A stretch of DNA of 64,000 nt, taken from Christensenellaceae bacterium (GTDB lineage: Bacteria > Bacillota > Clostridia > Christensenellales > Borkfalkiaceae). The number at the start of each line of letters is the position of its first letter. Within the stretch, counting starts at the first letter, position 1. Shown here piece after piece: positions 25,778 through 31,969 of the stretch. The notes under the pieces were generated by a model that did not search any database, was not told where the DNA came from, and was given only the letters and a program-made list of their open reading frames with translations. The position numbers and the translations under genes are program-made. The stretch is taken from assembly GCA_948890655.1 (NCBI GenBank), contig CAQTYU010000007.1:1-64000 (forward strand). Reading direction: 5' to 3'.

Positions 25778-25808
25778 GCGGCGGGCGCACTAAAAGTGCG
25801 CCCGCCGC
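25778..25808 (-). terminator. Terminator of the SPFH/ATP-grasp operon
   Basis: A 13-bp stem GCGGCGGGCGCAC with GTGCGCCCGCCGC and loop of 5; on the minus strand it is followed by TTAATTTATTTT. Confidence 0.85.
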
Positions 25809-25837
25809 AAAGCTCCTGAATAAATTTTTCGTACGTG

Positions 25838-25999
25838 TCAGTCGTCTAAACTGTCCTTGCCGTCTATTTCGTTATACATTTTGTGAAAGGTTTTGATTTC
25901 TTCGGGGTCAAGATGAATTCTCTGAAAGAACCCTGTACATTCGTTTGCGCTGGCGTAGTCGCCAAAATTAACCGGTTTTGTTTTTTTGTGCTTGCTCAT
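25838..25999 (-). CDS. 53-residue hypothetical protein
   Basis: Starts MSKHKKTKPVNFGDYASAN and ends EIDGKDSLDD; basic N-terminus, acidic C-terminus, one Cys. It lies 29 bp after the upstream membrane-anchored protein gene on the same strand and before the operon terminator. The ribosome site is weak (TTAAAG). No known motif. Confidence 0.4.
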   Translation of the reverse strand: MSKHKKTKPVNFGDYASANECTGFFQRIHLDPEEIKTFHKMYNEIDGKDSLDD

Positions 26000-26028
26000 A
26001 CTTTAAGTGTGGGCAAAAGCGAGACTTT

Positions 26029-27018
26029 TTATTCACTCTTTGCTATGGCGAGAAATGTTACCGTGTGCTCCGTTTTGTGCTCGAAAATTTTTTCGCCGTC
26101 CATATTGCAGACGATTATATAGTCGAAATCCTTGCTTTCCCGCATAAAGCATTTTTGCTGGAAAATTACCAGTCTTTCGCCGTCAAAGAAAAATCTGCAT
26201 CTGCTGTAAGCCGTTGCGCCTTTATCGAAGGCTTCGTCGTTGCATAAAAATTTCTCCTCACCGCCGAGATTACGCGAAAAATATTTTTCACCTTTATAAT
26301 AAAAAAGCGTGTCTTTATCGTAGGCTACGGCGTTGCCGCCCTCTACGCGCAAAAGCTCGGTAACCGCGTTATATTGCGGGCTGTATTTGAAAAACGAGGT
26401 GTAAATTATCTTCTCCACGCCTATGTTTCCGCCGCCTGCAAAAAAGCCCACGGCGCCTGAGTAAACGTTGCAAAAGCCGTAGACCTCGCCGTCTGTTTCG
26501 GTTGCGTGGTATTGAATCGGCCGCTTGCCGTCGGAGCTGTGTATTTGCGTAATTATGTTAAAGAGCGCGTAATATCCTTCGTTTAACAGTATTTGACGGC
26601 GGGGGAATGAGTTGCCGTCCAAAACGACGGGCGCGTTCGGCTCGTAAAATTCTTCGCCGTTTTCGGCTGTCCAAGGTTCAGCCTTGTTTCCGCCGCCGTT
26701 ATCGTCGTCCGGGTTGAAGGGTGTTTCGCCGTAACCGTTTTCATATTCGTTTTCAAGCTGTCCAACGGTTATTTTTCCGGTGGCTTTGTCTATGCGTACA
26801 AACTCGGTGAACGATACGCATTGGTCGGTTTTATAGTAAAAAGCATCGTCAGCTTCGGCGGCGGAGCGGTATTCCGTCCACGAGCGGTCGTTGCCGTAAA
26901 GCAAAAACACGTTTGTAAAAAATGATAGGATAATCAACGTGATAACCGCCGCGCATATGACGGCGGAAACGGTTATTGTTATCGCTTTTGAACGGTTTGC
27001 TCCCATAATATCCTTCAT
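26029..27018 (-). CDS. Membrane-anchored extracytoplasmic protein, unknown
   Basis: The 329-residue protein has one N-terminal helix (about 13-38) and a large outer domain made of short strands with many Tyr and Phe and a loop of Asp/Gly (NPDDDNGGGNK). The repeated pattern of a strand followed by YDKD, YYKGEK or FDGERL suggests a propeller or similar reporter-like fold. Its start overlaps the ATP-grasp gene by 4 bp. Function unknown; it may be made with, or modified by, its neighbour. Confidence 0.5.
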   Translation of the reverse strand: MKDIMGANRSKAITITVSAVICAAVITLIILSFFTNVFLLYGNDRSWTEYRSAAEADDAFYYKTDQCVSFTEFVRIDKATGKITVGQLENEYENGYGETPFNPDDDNGGGNKAEPWTAENGEEFYEPNAPVVLDGNSFPRRQILLNEGYYALFNIITQIHSSDGKRPIQYHATETDGEVYGFCNVYSGAVGFFAGGGNIGVEKIIYTSFFKYSPQYNAVTELLRVEGGNAVAYDKDTLFYYKGEKYFSRNLGGEEKFLCNDEAFDKGATAYSRCRFFFDGERLVIFQQKCFMRESKDFDYIIVCNMDGEKIFEHKTEHTVTFLAIAKSE

Positions 27019-27899
27019 TTAGCGTAAATTTCATTAAAAATATACTCGGCGTAGGCGCGGGCAACGTTTATTCCCGTAACGCTTTCTATTCCGTCGAAAA
27101 ATGCGTTGGAGTTGACTTCGCAGAGTAAATAACCGTCTTTGTCCGGTAAAACGTCTACGCCGCAGTAGTCCAAATTTAAAATTTTGGCAGTCTTTAAACA
27201 GAGCTCCGCAATTTGTTCGTCGGGGATGAATTTTTCGCCTTTGCCACCCAAATCTATGTTGGAGCGGAAGTCGGTTTCTGAGCTTCTTTTCATCGCCGCC
27301 GTTATTTTTCCGCCTATTACGATAACTCTTATATCGGTCCCCAAACATTCTTTTATGCAACGCTGGTAGAGATGCGGCAGAGTTTTTAAATTTTCGTAAA
27401 CGCTTTTAAGTTCGGAAAAACATTCAGCCTTGTAAACAGACTGCCCGCGCGAGCCGTAACATTGTTTTATTATTACGGGGTAACCGAGTTTGTTTGCGGT
27501 TTCTTTTAAAAAGTTTTCGGCGGGTTCGGCGTAAGGGGAGTAGCAAAGAGGTGCGGGTACGGTTGCCGGCACGGGTATGCCGCGGTCCGCAAGCAAGGCA
27601 AACGTCAGCATTTTATCGTCGCACGCCTCTATAGCGCGGTGCGAATTGAAAAGGCGCAGCCCGGATTTTTCGAGCAGGTGCGAAGAATATTTATCCTTGT
27701 CCAGATACACGCAAAAATCATAGTTTTTTAAAGAGTTTACAATTTTTCCGTTGCCGTCGATATATAAATCAAACGAACCGTTTTTAAATTCGTTGATTTC
27801 TACGCCCATAAGGGCGAATTCTTTTTTTAATTTTTTAATCTGGTTTTCCACGGGCGTGAGGCGTGAATACGCGTTGGAAATTATTGCACCTTTTTTCAA
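27015..27899 (-). CDS. RimK-type ATP-grasp ligase
   Basis: A 294-residue protein with a RimK/ATP-grasp fold: pre-ATP-grasp region with ACDDKMLTFALLADRGIPVP, the ATP-binding Lys in YPVIIKQCYGSRGQSVYK, the hinge PHLYQRCIKE, the DIRVIVIGGKITAAMKRSS strand, and the Mg-binding segment GYLLCEVNSNAFFDGIE. Such enzymes join a carboxyl group to an amine. The substrate is unknown; the family includes amino-acid ligases and peptide-modifying enzymes. It overlaps the membrane-anchored protein gene by 4 bp. Confidence 0.75.
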   Translation of the reverse strand: MKKGAIISNAYSRLTPVENQIKKLKKEFALMGVEINEFKNGSFDLYIDGNGKIVNSLKNYDFCVYLDKDKYSSHLLEKSGLRLFNSHRAIEACDDKMLTFALLADRGIPVPATVPAPLCYSPYAEPAENFLKETANKLGYPVIIKQCYGSRGQSVYKAECFSELKSVYENLKTLPHLYQRCIKECLGTDIRVIVIGGKITAAMKRSSETDFRSNIDLGGKGEKFIPDEQIAELCLKTAKILNLDYCGVDVLPDKDGYLLCEVNSNAFFDGIESVTGINVARAYAEYIFNEIYAK

Positions 27900-27996
27900 A
27901 ACGGAACCTCTTGAAATTAATTTATAGTTTATTTCCCCCGCATATATGCGGCGTTTTATAACAAACGGCGCGGCGTAAAATGCCGCACCGCAGATG

Positions 27997-28662
27997 TTAT
28001 TTGTTTTTATAATAAATTTTAAGCGCTTTTTTATCGGGCTTGCCGCCGTTTATTATGTACGCCCGCTTGCCACCGCTTTTGTCGGCGCGCGCCGTGTAGC
28101 TTACCGAAGAGTACCTTGCCCCGCGCTGAAGATTGAGTTTTAAAAAGGTTACGCAAAGGCGGGTTGTAATTGCTGCGGCAACCGTGGACTTGCGCAAAGG
28201 AGAAAGTTTTTTGAAAGCCGAAAAATCGAATAAAATCTTTTCTTTATAGTTGTTTACCGAAATTTCCGCGCTGGCGTCGTAAAGCCGGCAGTAGAACGTA
28301 AGAGAGTCCTTTTCGGGATGCATCAGCTTTGCGTTTTCAATGAAAACATCGCGGACGTAACCGTTTATGACTTTGTCGATTTCTCCGCCGAACTTAACGT
28401 TGCAATAGGCCGCAACGCCTGCCGCAATTACGGAGAGGACGGGCGCGATTGTCAGAGTTGAAAGCTTAAGCGCGTAAATATCGCAGAACTTGCCTACGGC
28501 AAAACCTGCCGCAAAGTAGATTAAAAGAATTGCACACGCGCCTATCGCGATATTGCCTGTGCGCTCGCCTTTTAAAAGTTTTTTAAGCCTTTCTCCGTCG
28601 ATTTGCGCTGCCGGCGCCGTACTTTGTTCGGCTTGCGGTTTTTTTAAACTTTCCATAGCCAT
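27997..28662 (-). CDS. Two-helix membrane protein, unknown
   Basis: A 221-residue protein: a hydrophilic N-terminus of 35 residues, two helices (about 36-58 and 68-88), then a cytoplasmic alpha/beta domain and a basic tail. It follows the ribbon-helix-helix gene by 3 bp, so it is in the SPFH operon. I do not recognise it. Confidence 0.5.
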   Translation of the reverse strand: MAMESLKKPQAEQSTAPAAQIDGERLKKLLKGERTGNIAIGACAILLIYFAAGFAVGKFCDIYALKLSTLTIAPVLSVIAAGVAAYCNVKFGGEIDKVINGYVRDVFIENAKLMHPEKDSLTFYCRLYDASAEISVNNYKEKILFDFSAFKKLSPLRKSTVAAAITTRLCVTFLKLNLQRGARYSSVSYTARADKSGGKRAYIINGGKPDKKALKIYYKNK

Positions 28663-28665
28663 ATT

Positions 28666-28851
28666 TTATTCCATTTTTCCGTCGTTTGGCAAGTCTTTTT
28701 TACCGTGTTTGCGATATTTAACGCATTCCGTCAAAAGATATTCTATTTGTCCGTTCACCGAGCGGAATTCGTCCGCCGCCCATTTTTCAAGCTCGACATA
28801 AAGATTTTCGCTTACCCTGAGGGGTATCTGTTTTTTTGTGTTCTTTTCCAT
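28666..28851 (-). CDS. Arc-like ribbon-helix-helix regulator
   Basis: A 61-residue protein with the Arc/MetJ layout: strand KKQIPLRVSENLY, helix VELEKWAADEFR, helix SVNGQIEYLLTECVKYR. Such dimers bind short palindromes in tandem. This ATG is chosen because the N-terminal strand starts six residues later; a longer frame adds 18 residues unlike the family. It lies within the SPFH operon, whose leader has two TGATATCA sites, so it may regulate its own operon. Confidence 0.75.
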   Translation of the reverse strand: MEKNTKKQIPLRVSENLYVELEKWAADEFRSVNGQIEYLLTECVKYRKHGKKDLPNDGKME

Positions 28852-28867
28852 AATTTTTATACCGGCC

Positions 28868-29416
28868 TTAAATTTGCGTGGTGTAGTAATCGTGCCTTTG
28901 CACAAGCGCCGCGCACAGGGCTTCAGTATTTACGCGGGTGCCGAGGGTATGCACCTTTATGCTCGCGCCGAAAGCAATCAGGGCGTATCTTTGCAAAAAG
29001 GACAGTTTGCCGAAAAAATTCTGTTGGTCTCTGGGGAGTATTATAAGCCTTGACGAACTGTTTGTTAATATTCTCTGCGCGTGGCTCAAACATTTTATTT
29101 CGCCTATTTCCTCCCACGGAATAAATCCGAGGTGAACAAAGCCCGAGTAATGGTAAATTCCCTTTTCATCCGTATATATCACGAACTTTCGCGTTAAATT
29201 TATAAAATACAGAACCGCGTAAACGAGCATTATCGCGCAGAGTACCGCTATGGCAGCGTAAAAGATAACCGCGTCAACCGTGTCGTCGAAAATGTTTTCC
29301 GAATTAATGAAAACGGCTAAAAACACAAGCAGTCCGCACACTGCAAGGCAGAGCACGGCGGCAAAAGCGGTTAGCGCCGAGTTGCGCCTTAAATATAAAT
29401 TTTCGGGTTTAACCAT
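28868..29416 (-). CDS. PH-like membrane protein of the STM3941 type
   Basis: A 182-residue protein with two N-terminal helices (about 15-38 and 48-70) and a PH-like domain: FVIYTDEKGIYHYSGFVHLGFIPWEEIGEIKCL and a C-terminal LGTRVNTEALCAALVQR helix. The W-x-E-I motif is typical of bacterial PH (YcxB/STM3941-like) domains. Always close to SPFH genes in this type of cluster; 3 bp from the SPFH gene here. Likely a membrane-quality or stress role, by context. Confidence 0.65.
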   Translation of the reverse strand: MVKPENLYLRRNSALTAFAAVLCLAVCGLLVFLAVFINSENIFDDTVDAVIFYAAIAVLCAIMLVYAVLYFINLTRKFVIYTDEKGIYHYSGFVHLGFIPWEEIGEIKCLSHAQRILTNSSSRLIILPRDQQNFFGKLSFLQRYALIAFGASIKVHTLGTRVNTEALCAALVQRHDYYTTQI

Positions 29417-29419
29417 AAA

Positions 29420-30379
29420 TTAATAAATACTGCCGCTGTTGACTACGGGCTGGGCGTCGCGGTTGCCGCAGAGAACTACCAAAAGGTTTGAAACCATTGC
29501 CGCCTTTCTTTCGTCGTCAAGCTCCACAACGTCGTTGTCGGAAAGCTTTTTAAGCGCCATTTCCACCATAGAAACCGCGCCGTCGACTATCTTCTGTCTT
29601 GCCGCGATTATTGCCGAAGCCTGCTGGCGCTGTAACATTGCCGCCGCAATTTCGGGCGCGTAAGCAAGGTTGTTGATGCGCGCTTCGATAATTTCGATGC
29701 CGGCCATTTCAACTCGGCTCTGAAGTTCCGCCTTTAAAACGTCGGCTATTTCCTGCGAGGAACCGCGGAGCGATTTTTCGTCGCCGTTTTCGCTTACGTC
29801 GTAAGGGTACTGGCGGGCAACCTGTCTTATTGCGCTGTCGGACTGGGTTGAAATGTAATTCATATAATTATCTACCGCAAAAACCGCCTTTGCGCAGTTT
29901 TTAATGCGCCAGATTACAACAACGCTTATTTCGATGGGGTTGCCTTCTTCGTCGTTTACCTTTTGCTTGTCGTTGTTTAAAGTCATTGCTTTTAGGCTTA
30001 ACTTGCGCGTAACCTTGCCCATACCGAAAGCCAGATTCATACCCAGAGCTGGGTTTTGCGAAACGCAGAAAGGATTGACGAAGTAGAATCCGTCCTTATC
30101 GAGCGTGCCGTGATATTTGCCGAAAAGGGTGAAAACCATTGCCTCGTTGGGCGCAAGCACCTTTAAGCCGGCAAACATAATAGAAAACACAATAATGAAC
30201 ACGCAACCTGCGCCGAACATGGCGAAGTACTGCGGGTTTTGGGGTGCGTCCTCGCCGCCGACAAGTAACACCCCGACAATCATAAGGACTATGCCGGCGA
30301 TAAGCCCCAAAATGTTTACGGCAAGCATAAGCCAGCCGTTTAAGCCCTTTAAAGTTCTTTCTTCGATTTGTTTTTGCAT
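29420..30379 (-). CDS. SPFH/Band 7 membrane protein
   Basis: A 319-residue flotillin-like protein: two N-terminal helices (about 14-38, 50-72), then the SPFH domain with LAPNEAMVFTLFGKYHGTLDKDGFYFVNPF, GNPIEISVVVIWRI and the VEMAGIEIIEARINNLAYAPEIAAAMLQRQQASAIIAARQKIVDG region characteristic of this family. It forms membrane oligomers in relatives. AAGGAG (minus strand, 30395-30390) lies upstream. It leads the operon SPFH, PH-like, ribbon-helix-helix, membrane protein. Confidence 0.85.
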   Translation of the reverse strand: MQKQIEERTLKGLNGWLMLAVNILGLIAGIVLMIVGVLLVGGEDAPQNPQYFAMFGAGCVFIIVFSIMFAGLKVLAPNEAMVFTLFGKYHGTLDKDGFYFVNPFCVSQNPALGMNLAFGMGKVTRKLSLKAMTLNNDKQKVNDEEGNPIEISVVVIWRIKNCAKAVFAVDNYMNYISTQSDSAIRQVARQYPYDVSENGDEKSLRGSSQEIADVLKAELQSRVEMAGIEIIEARINNLAYAPEIAAAMLQRQQASAIIAARQKIVDGAVSMVEMALKKLSDNDVVELDDERKAAMVSNLLVVLCGNRDAQPVVNSGSIY

Positions 30380-30403
30380 TTTTCATTTCTCCTTGAAACA
30401 ATT

Positions 30404-30422
30404 TGATATCAAATTGATATCA
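30404..30422. promoter_or_regulatory. Tandem TGATATCA operator of the SPFH operon
   Basis: TGATATCA occurs at 30404-30411 and 30415-30422, 11 bp apart (one helical turn), just downstream of the inferred start of transcription. Tandem short palindromes are what Arc-type repressors bind, and the operon encodes one. Confidence 0.5.
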
Positions 30423-30427
30423 TCTGA

Positions 30428-30456
30428 ATTATAACTCCGAAATTTTAAAATTGCAA
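30428..30456 (-). promoter_or_regulatory. Promoter of the SPFH operon
   Basis: Minus strand TTGCAA (30456-30451), 17-bp spacer, TATAAT (30433-30428). Confidence 0.75.
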
Positions 30457-30486
30457 GCGTTTTTTAAAAAATTTTTTTAAGTAAAC

Positions 30487-30515
30487 GTGCAAACGGCGGA
30501 AAAGCGTGATATTAT
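30487..30515 (+). promoter_or_regulatory. Promoter of the HNH gene, leaderless geometry
   Basis: GTGCAA (30487-30492), 17-bp spacer, TATTAT (30510-30515), then six bases and ATG at 30522. No ribosome site. Confidence 0.5.
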
Positions 30516-30521
30516 ACTAAT

Positions 30522-30953
30522 ATGGAAAAGTTGAACTTCGAACTTGTGCCCGACGGTTGCTGGTATTCGAATTTAAGAAGTATTCTTTCACCCGCGCAGT
30601 GGGACGTTGTAAGAAAAGAGGCTTATGCCCGAGCAAACGGCAGGTGTATGATTTGCGGAGCGCCTTCGGCGCGTTTGGAAGCGCACGAGCGGTGGGAGTA
30701 CGACGAAAAAACGCACACGCAAAAGCTTGCAAACGTGGTTGCAATATGCAAGCGGTGCCACGAGGTTATTCACATTGGCAGAACGCAGCTTTCGGGCAGG
30801 GAGAAAGAGGCGGAAGAGCACTTTATGAAAGTTAACAACTGCTCTTACGCCGAATACCGCAAGGCATTGGGCGAGGCGAACGAGGCGCACCGCCGAAGAA
30901 ACCTTGTGCCGGAGTGGAAACTGGATTTATCGTATTTGAAAAAGTTTTGTTGA
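30522..30953 (+). CDS. HNH-type zinc-finger protein
   Basis: A 143-residue protein with an HNH-like core: CMICGAPSARLEAHERWEYDEKTHTQKLANVVAICKRCHEVIHIGR. Two CxxC pairs would hold a structural zinc, and the AH and HEVIH histidines form the metal site of a nuclease. Such stand-alone HNH proteins occur in phage and chromosomes, with unknown targets. C-terminal basic helices could bind DNA or RNA. The gene appears leaderless and is closed by a bidirectional terminator. Confidence 0.7.
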   Translation: MEKLNFELVPDGCWYSNLRSILSPAQWDVVRKEAYARANGRCMICGAPSARLEAHERWEYDEKTHTQKLANVVAICKRCHEVIHIGRTQLSGREKEAEEHFMKVNNCSYAEYRKALGEANEAHRRRNLVPEWKLDLSYLKKFC

Positions 30954-30963
30954 AATAAAAAAA

Positions 30964-30990
30964 CGCCGCGCGGAAAAATTCCGCGCGGCG
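30964..30990. terminator. Bidirectional terminator
   Basis: CGCCGCGCGGAA (30964-30975), loop AAA, TTCCGCGCGGCG (30979-30990); serves the HNH gene and the convergent Cys-protein gene. Confidence 0.85.
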
Positions 30991-31000
30991 CCTTTTCGGG

Positions 31001-31276
31001 TTATTTTTCGTTTTTTAAAATTAAAAGGATTTGTGAAAGGTGACGCTCCATTCTGCGGATTGAATTTTCGATGCGCTCGGTCCGTTCGGCTTTTTTATTT
31101 TCGGCGGGCGTAAAGTGTTCGCAGGCAGGGGTTGATGAATTGCGGTGTGTTTTTGTGTAGTGAGTTTTGGCGTTAATGCAATGCCCGCTTTCAGTAGGTC
31201 TTAAATAATCGTGAAAAATAAAGTAGTGTTGGGAAAAATAATTGCAGTTTTTGCAGGTTTTTTCTTCTTCGGTCAT
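31001..31276 (-). CDS. Small four-Cys protein with C-terminal helix
   Basis: A 91-residue protein: KTCKNCNYFSQHYFIFHDYL with a CxxC pair, then GHC and PAC, a charged stretch, and the helix RIENSIRRMERHLSQILLILK. The four cysteines suggest a small metal (zinc or Fe-S) site. GAGGAG lies 7 nt before ATG. It is divergent from an XRE regulator, and both promoters contain the same inverted repeat. A start-less paralog is at 12534-12809. Function unknown; the context suggests a regulated partner of the XRE protein. Confidence 0.65.
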   Translation of the reverse strand: MTEEEKTCKNCNYFSQHYFIFHDYLRPTESGHCINAKTHYTKTHRNSSTPACEHFTPAENKKAERTERIENSIRRMERHLSQILLILKNEK

Positions 31277-31298
31277 TTTGTCAACTCCTCTTGTAATT

Positions 31299-31363
31299 AC
31301 AGTACTACACCCAACAGGCGTAAGTCAAGCGTTTTTACACCCAACAGGTGTAATATTTTATAT
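31299..31363. promoter_or_regulatory. Divergent promoters with two XRE operator repeats
   Basis: IR1 TACACC-CAACA-GGCGTA (31306-31322) fills the spacer of the minus promoter (TTGACT 31328-31323, 18 bp, TACTGT 31304-31299). IR2 TTACACC-CAACA-GGTGTAA (31335-31353) sits between -35 TTTACA (31334-31339) and -10 TTATAT (31358-31363) of the plus promoter. The CAACA centre is the same in both. The XRE protein next door is the natural ligand. Confidence 0.6.
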
Positions 31364-31384
31364 ATCTTTTAAAGAGGATGAACG

Positions 31385-31597
31385 ATGATTACATTGAACC
31401 AAGTTCACGAACGGTTAGCTGAGGCAATAAAAGAAAGCGGGAAAACGCAGGTAGAGTTGGCTAAGTCGGTGGGGGTAAGTCAACAGACAATATCGCATTA
31501 TTTAAAAGGAACCAAGATGCCCGCACTTGATACTTTTGCAAACCTGTGCAAAATTTTGGACGCGGATACCGATTATATTTTGTGCCAGAACGATTAA
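31385..31597 (+). CDS. XRE-family (Cro/CI-type) regulator
   Basis: A 70-residue single-domain HTH protein: ALAEAIKESGKTQVELAKSVGVSQQTISHYLKGTKMPALDTFANLCKILDADTDYIL is close to the family consensus. It needs dimerisation to bind the inverted repeats just upstream (31306-31353), which overlap its own promoter and that of the divergent Cys protein. AAAGAGG (31371-31377) is the ribosome site. Confidence 0.9.
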   Translation: MITLNQVHERLAEAIKESGKTQVELAKSVGVSQQTISHYLKGTKMPALDTFANLCKILDADTDYILCQND

Positions 31598-31617
31598 ATA
31601 AAAAATAAATTTTTAAG

Positions 31618-31649
31618 GGCGTGCGCGAAAATTTTGCGGCGCCTTTTTT
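31618..31649 (+). terminator. Imperfect terminator after the XRE gene
   Basis: GGCG/CGCC with internal CGC/GCG and AAAA/TTTT pairing and small bulges, then six T (31644-31649). Confidence 0.65.
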
Positions 31650-31784
31650 ATTATTTTTCAGCTTTTTTCGACAAATTAACAAAATGTTTTACAAAGTGTT
31701 AGGTTTCACGGCGGCAAAACAGCGGTTGACCGCGTTTTACAACACTTTTCCGACAGGTTGCGATAAATTGTTACACTAATTTAC

Positions 31785-31833
31785 ACACAATATATAGTTA
31801 TTTCGTTTGAAATTTTCATACAAGATATTGTGT
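31785..31833. promoter_or_regulatory. Tandem NrdR-like boxes upstream of nrdD
   Basis: ACACAATATATAGTTA (31785-31800) and ATACAAGATATTGTGT (31818-31833) match the NrdR box pattern (ACAnnATATnnTGT-like palindrome). Centres are 33 bp apart, about three turns, the usual pairing for NrdR. They lie just upstream of the -35. Confidence 0.75.
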
Positions 31834-31841
31834 TTCTATGC

Positions 31842-31870
31842 TTGACAAGCCATTTTTTTAGTATTATACT
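31842..31870 (+). promoter_or_regulatory. Promoter of the nrdD operon
   Basis: TTGACA (31842-31847), 17-bp spacer, TATACT (31865-31870). Confidence 0.8.
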
Positions 31871-31914
31871 TTATCTTGCTCCGCTTGAAGCGGGGTTAAA
31901 ATTTTATTATCGAC

Positions 31915-31930
31915 ATACAATATATAGTGT
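31915..31930. promoter_or_regulatory. Third NrdR-like box in the leader
   Basis: ATACAATATATAGTGT, downstream of the promoter; 97 bp centre to centre from the second box. Twelve bases (ACAATATATAGT) are identical to the first box. Confidence 0.65.
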
Positions 31931-31969
31931 TTTTAAAAATATAAACCACAAAATGTGTAGGAGAGTAAG

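Noticed and set aside
25883..26247. Plus-strand frames opposite the end of the minus operon
   Set aside because: Cys/Phe-rich shadows; the minus strand has coherent genes here.
30428..30520. Rho-independent terminator in the AT-rich gap between the SPFH and HNH genes
   Set aside because: The T- and A-runs lack a GC stem; the sequence is better explained by two divergent promoters.
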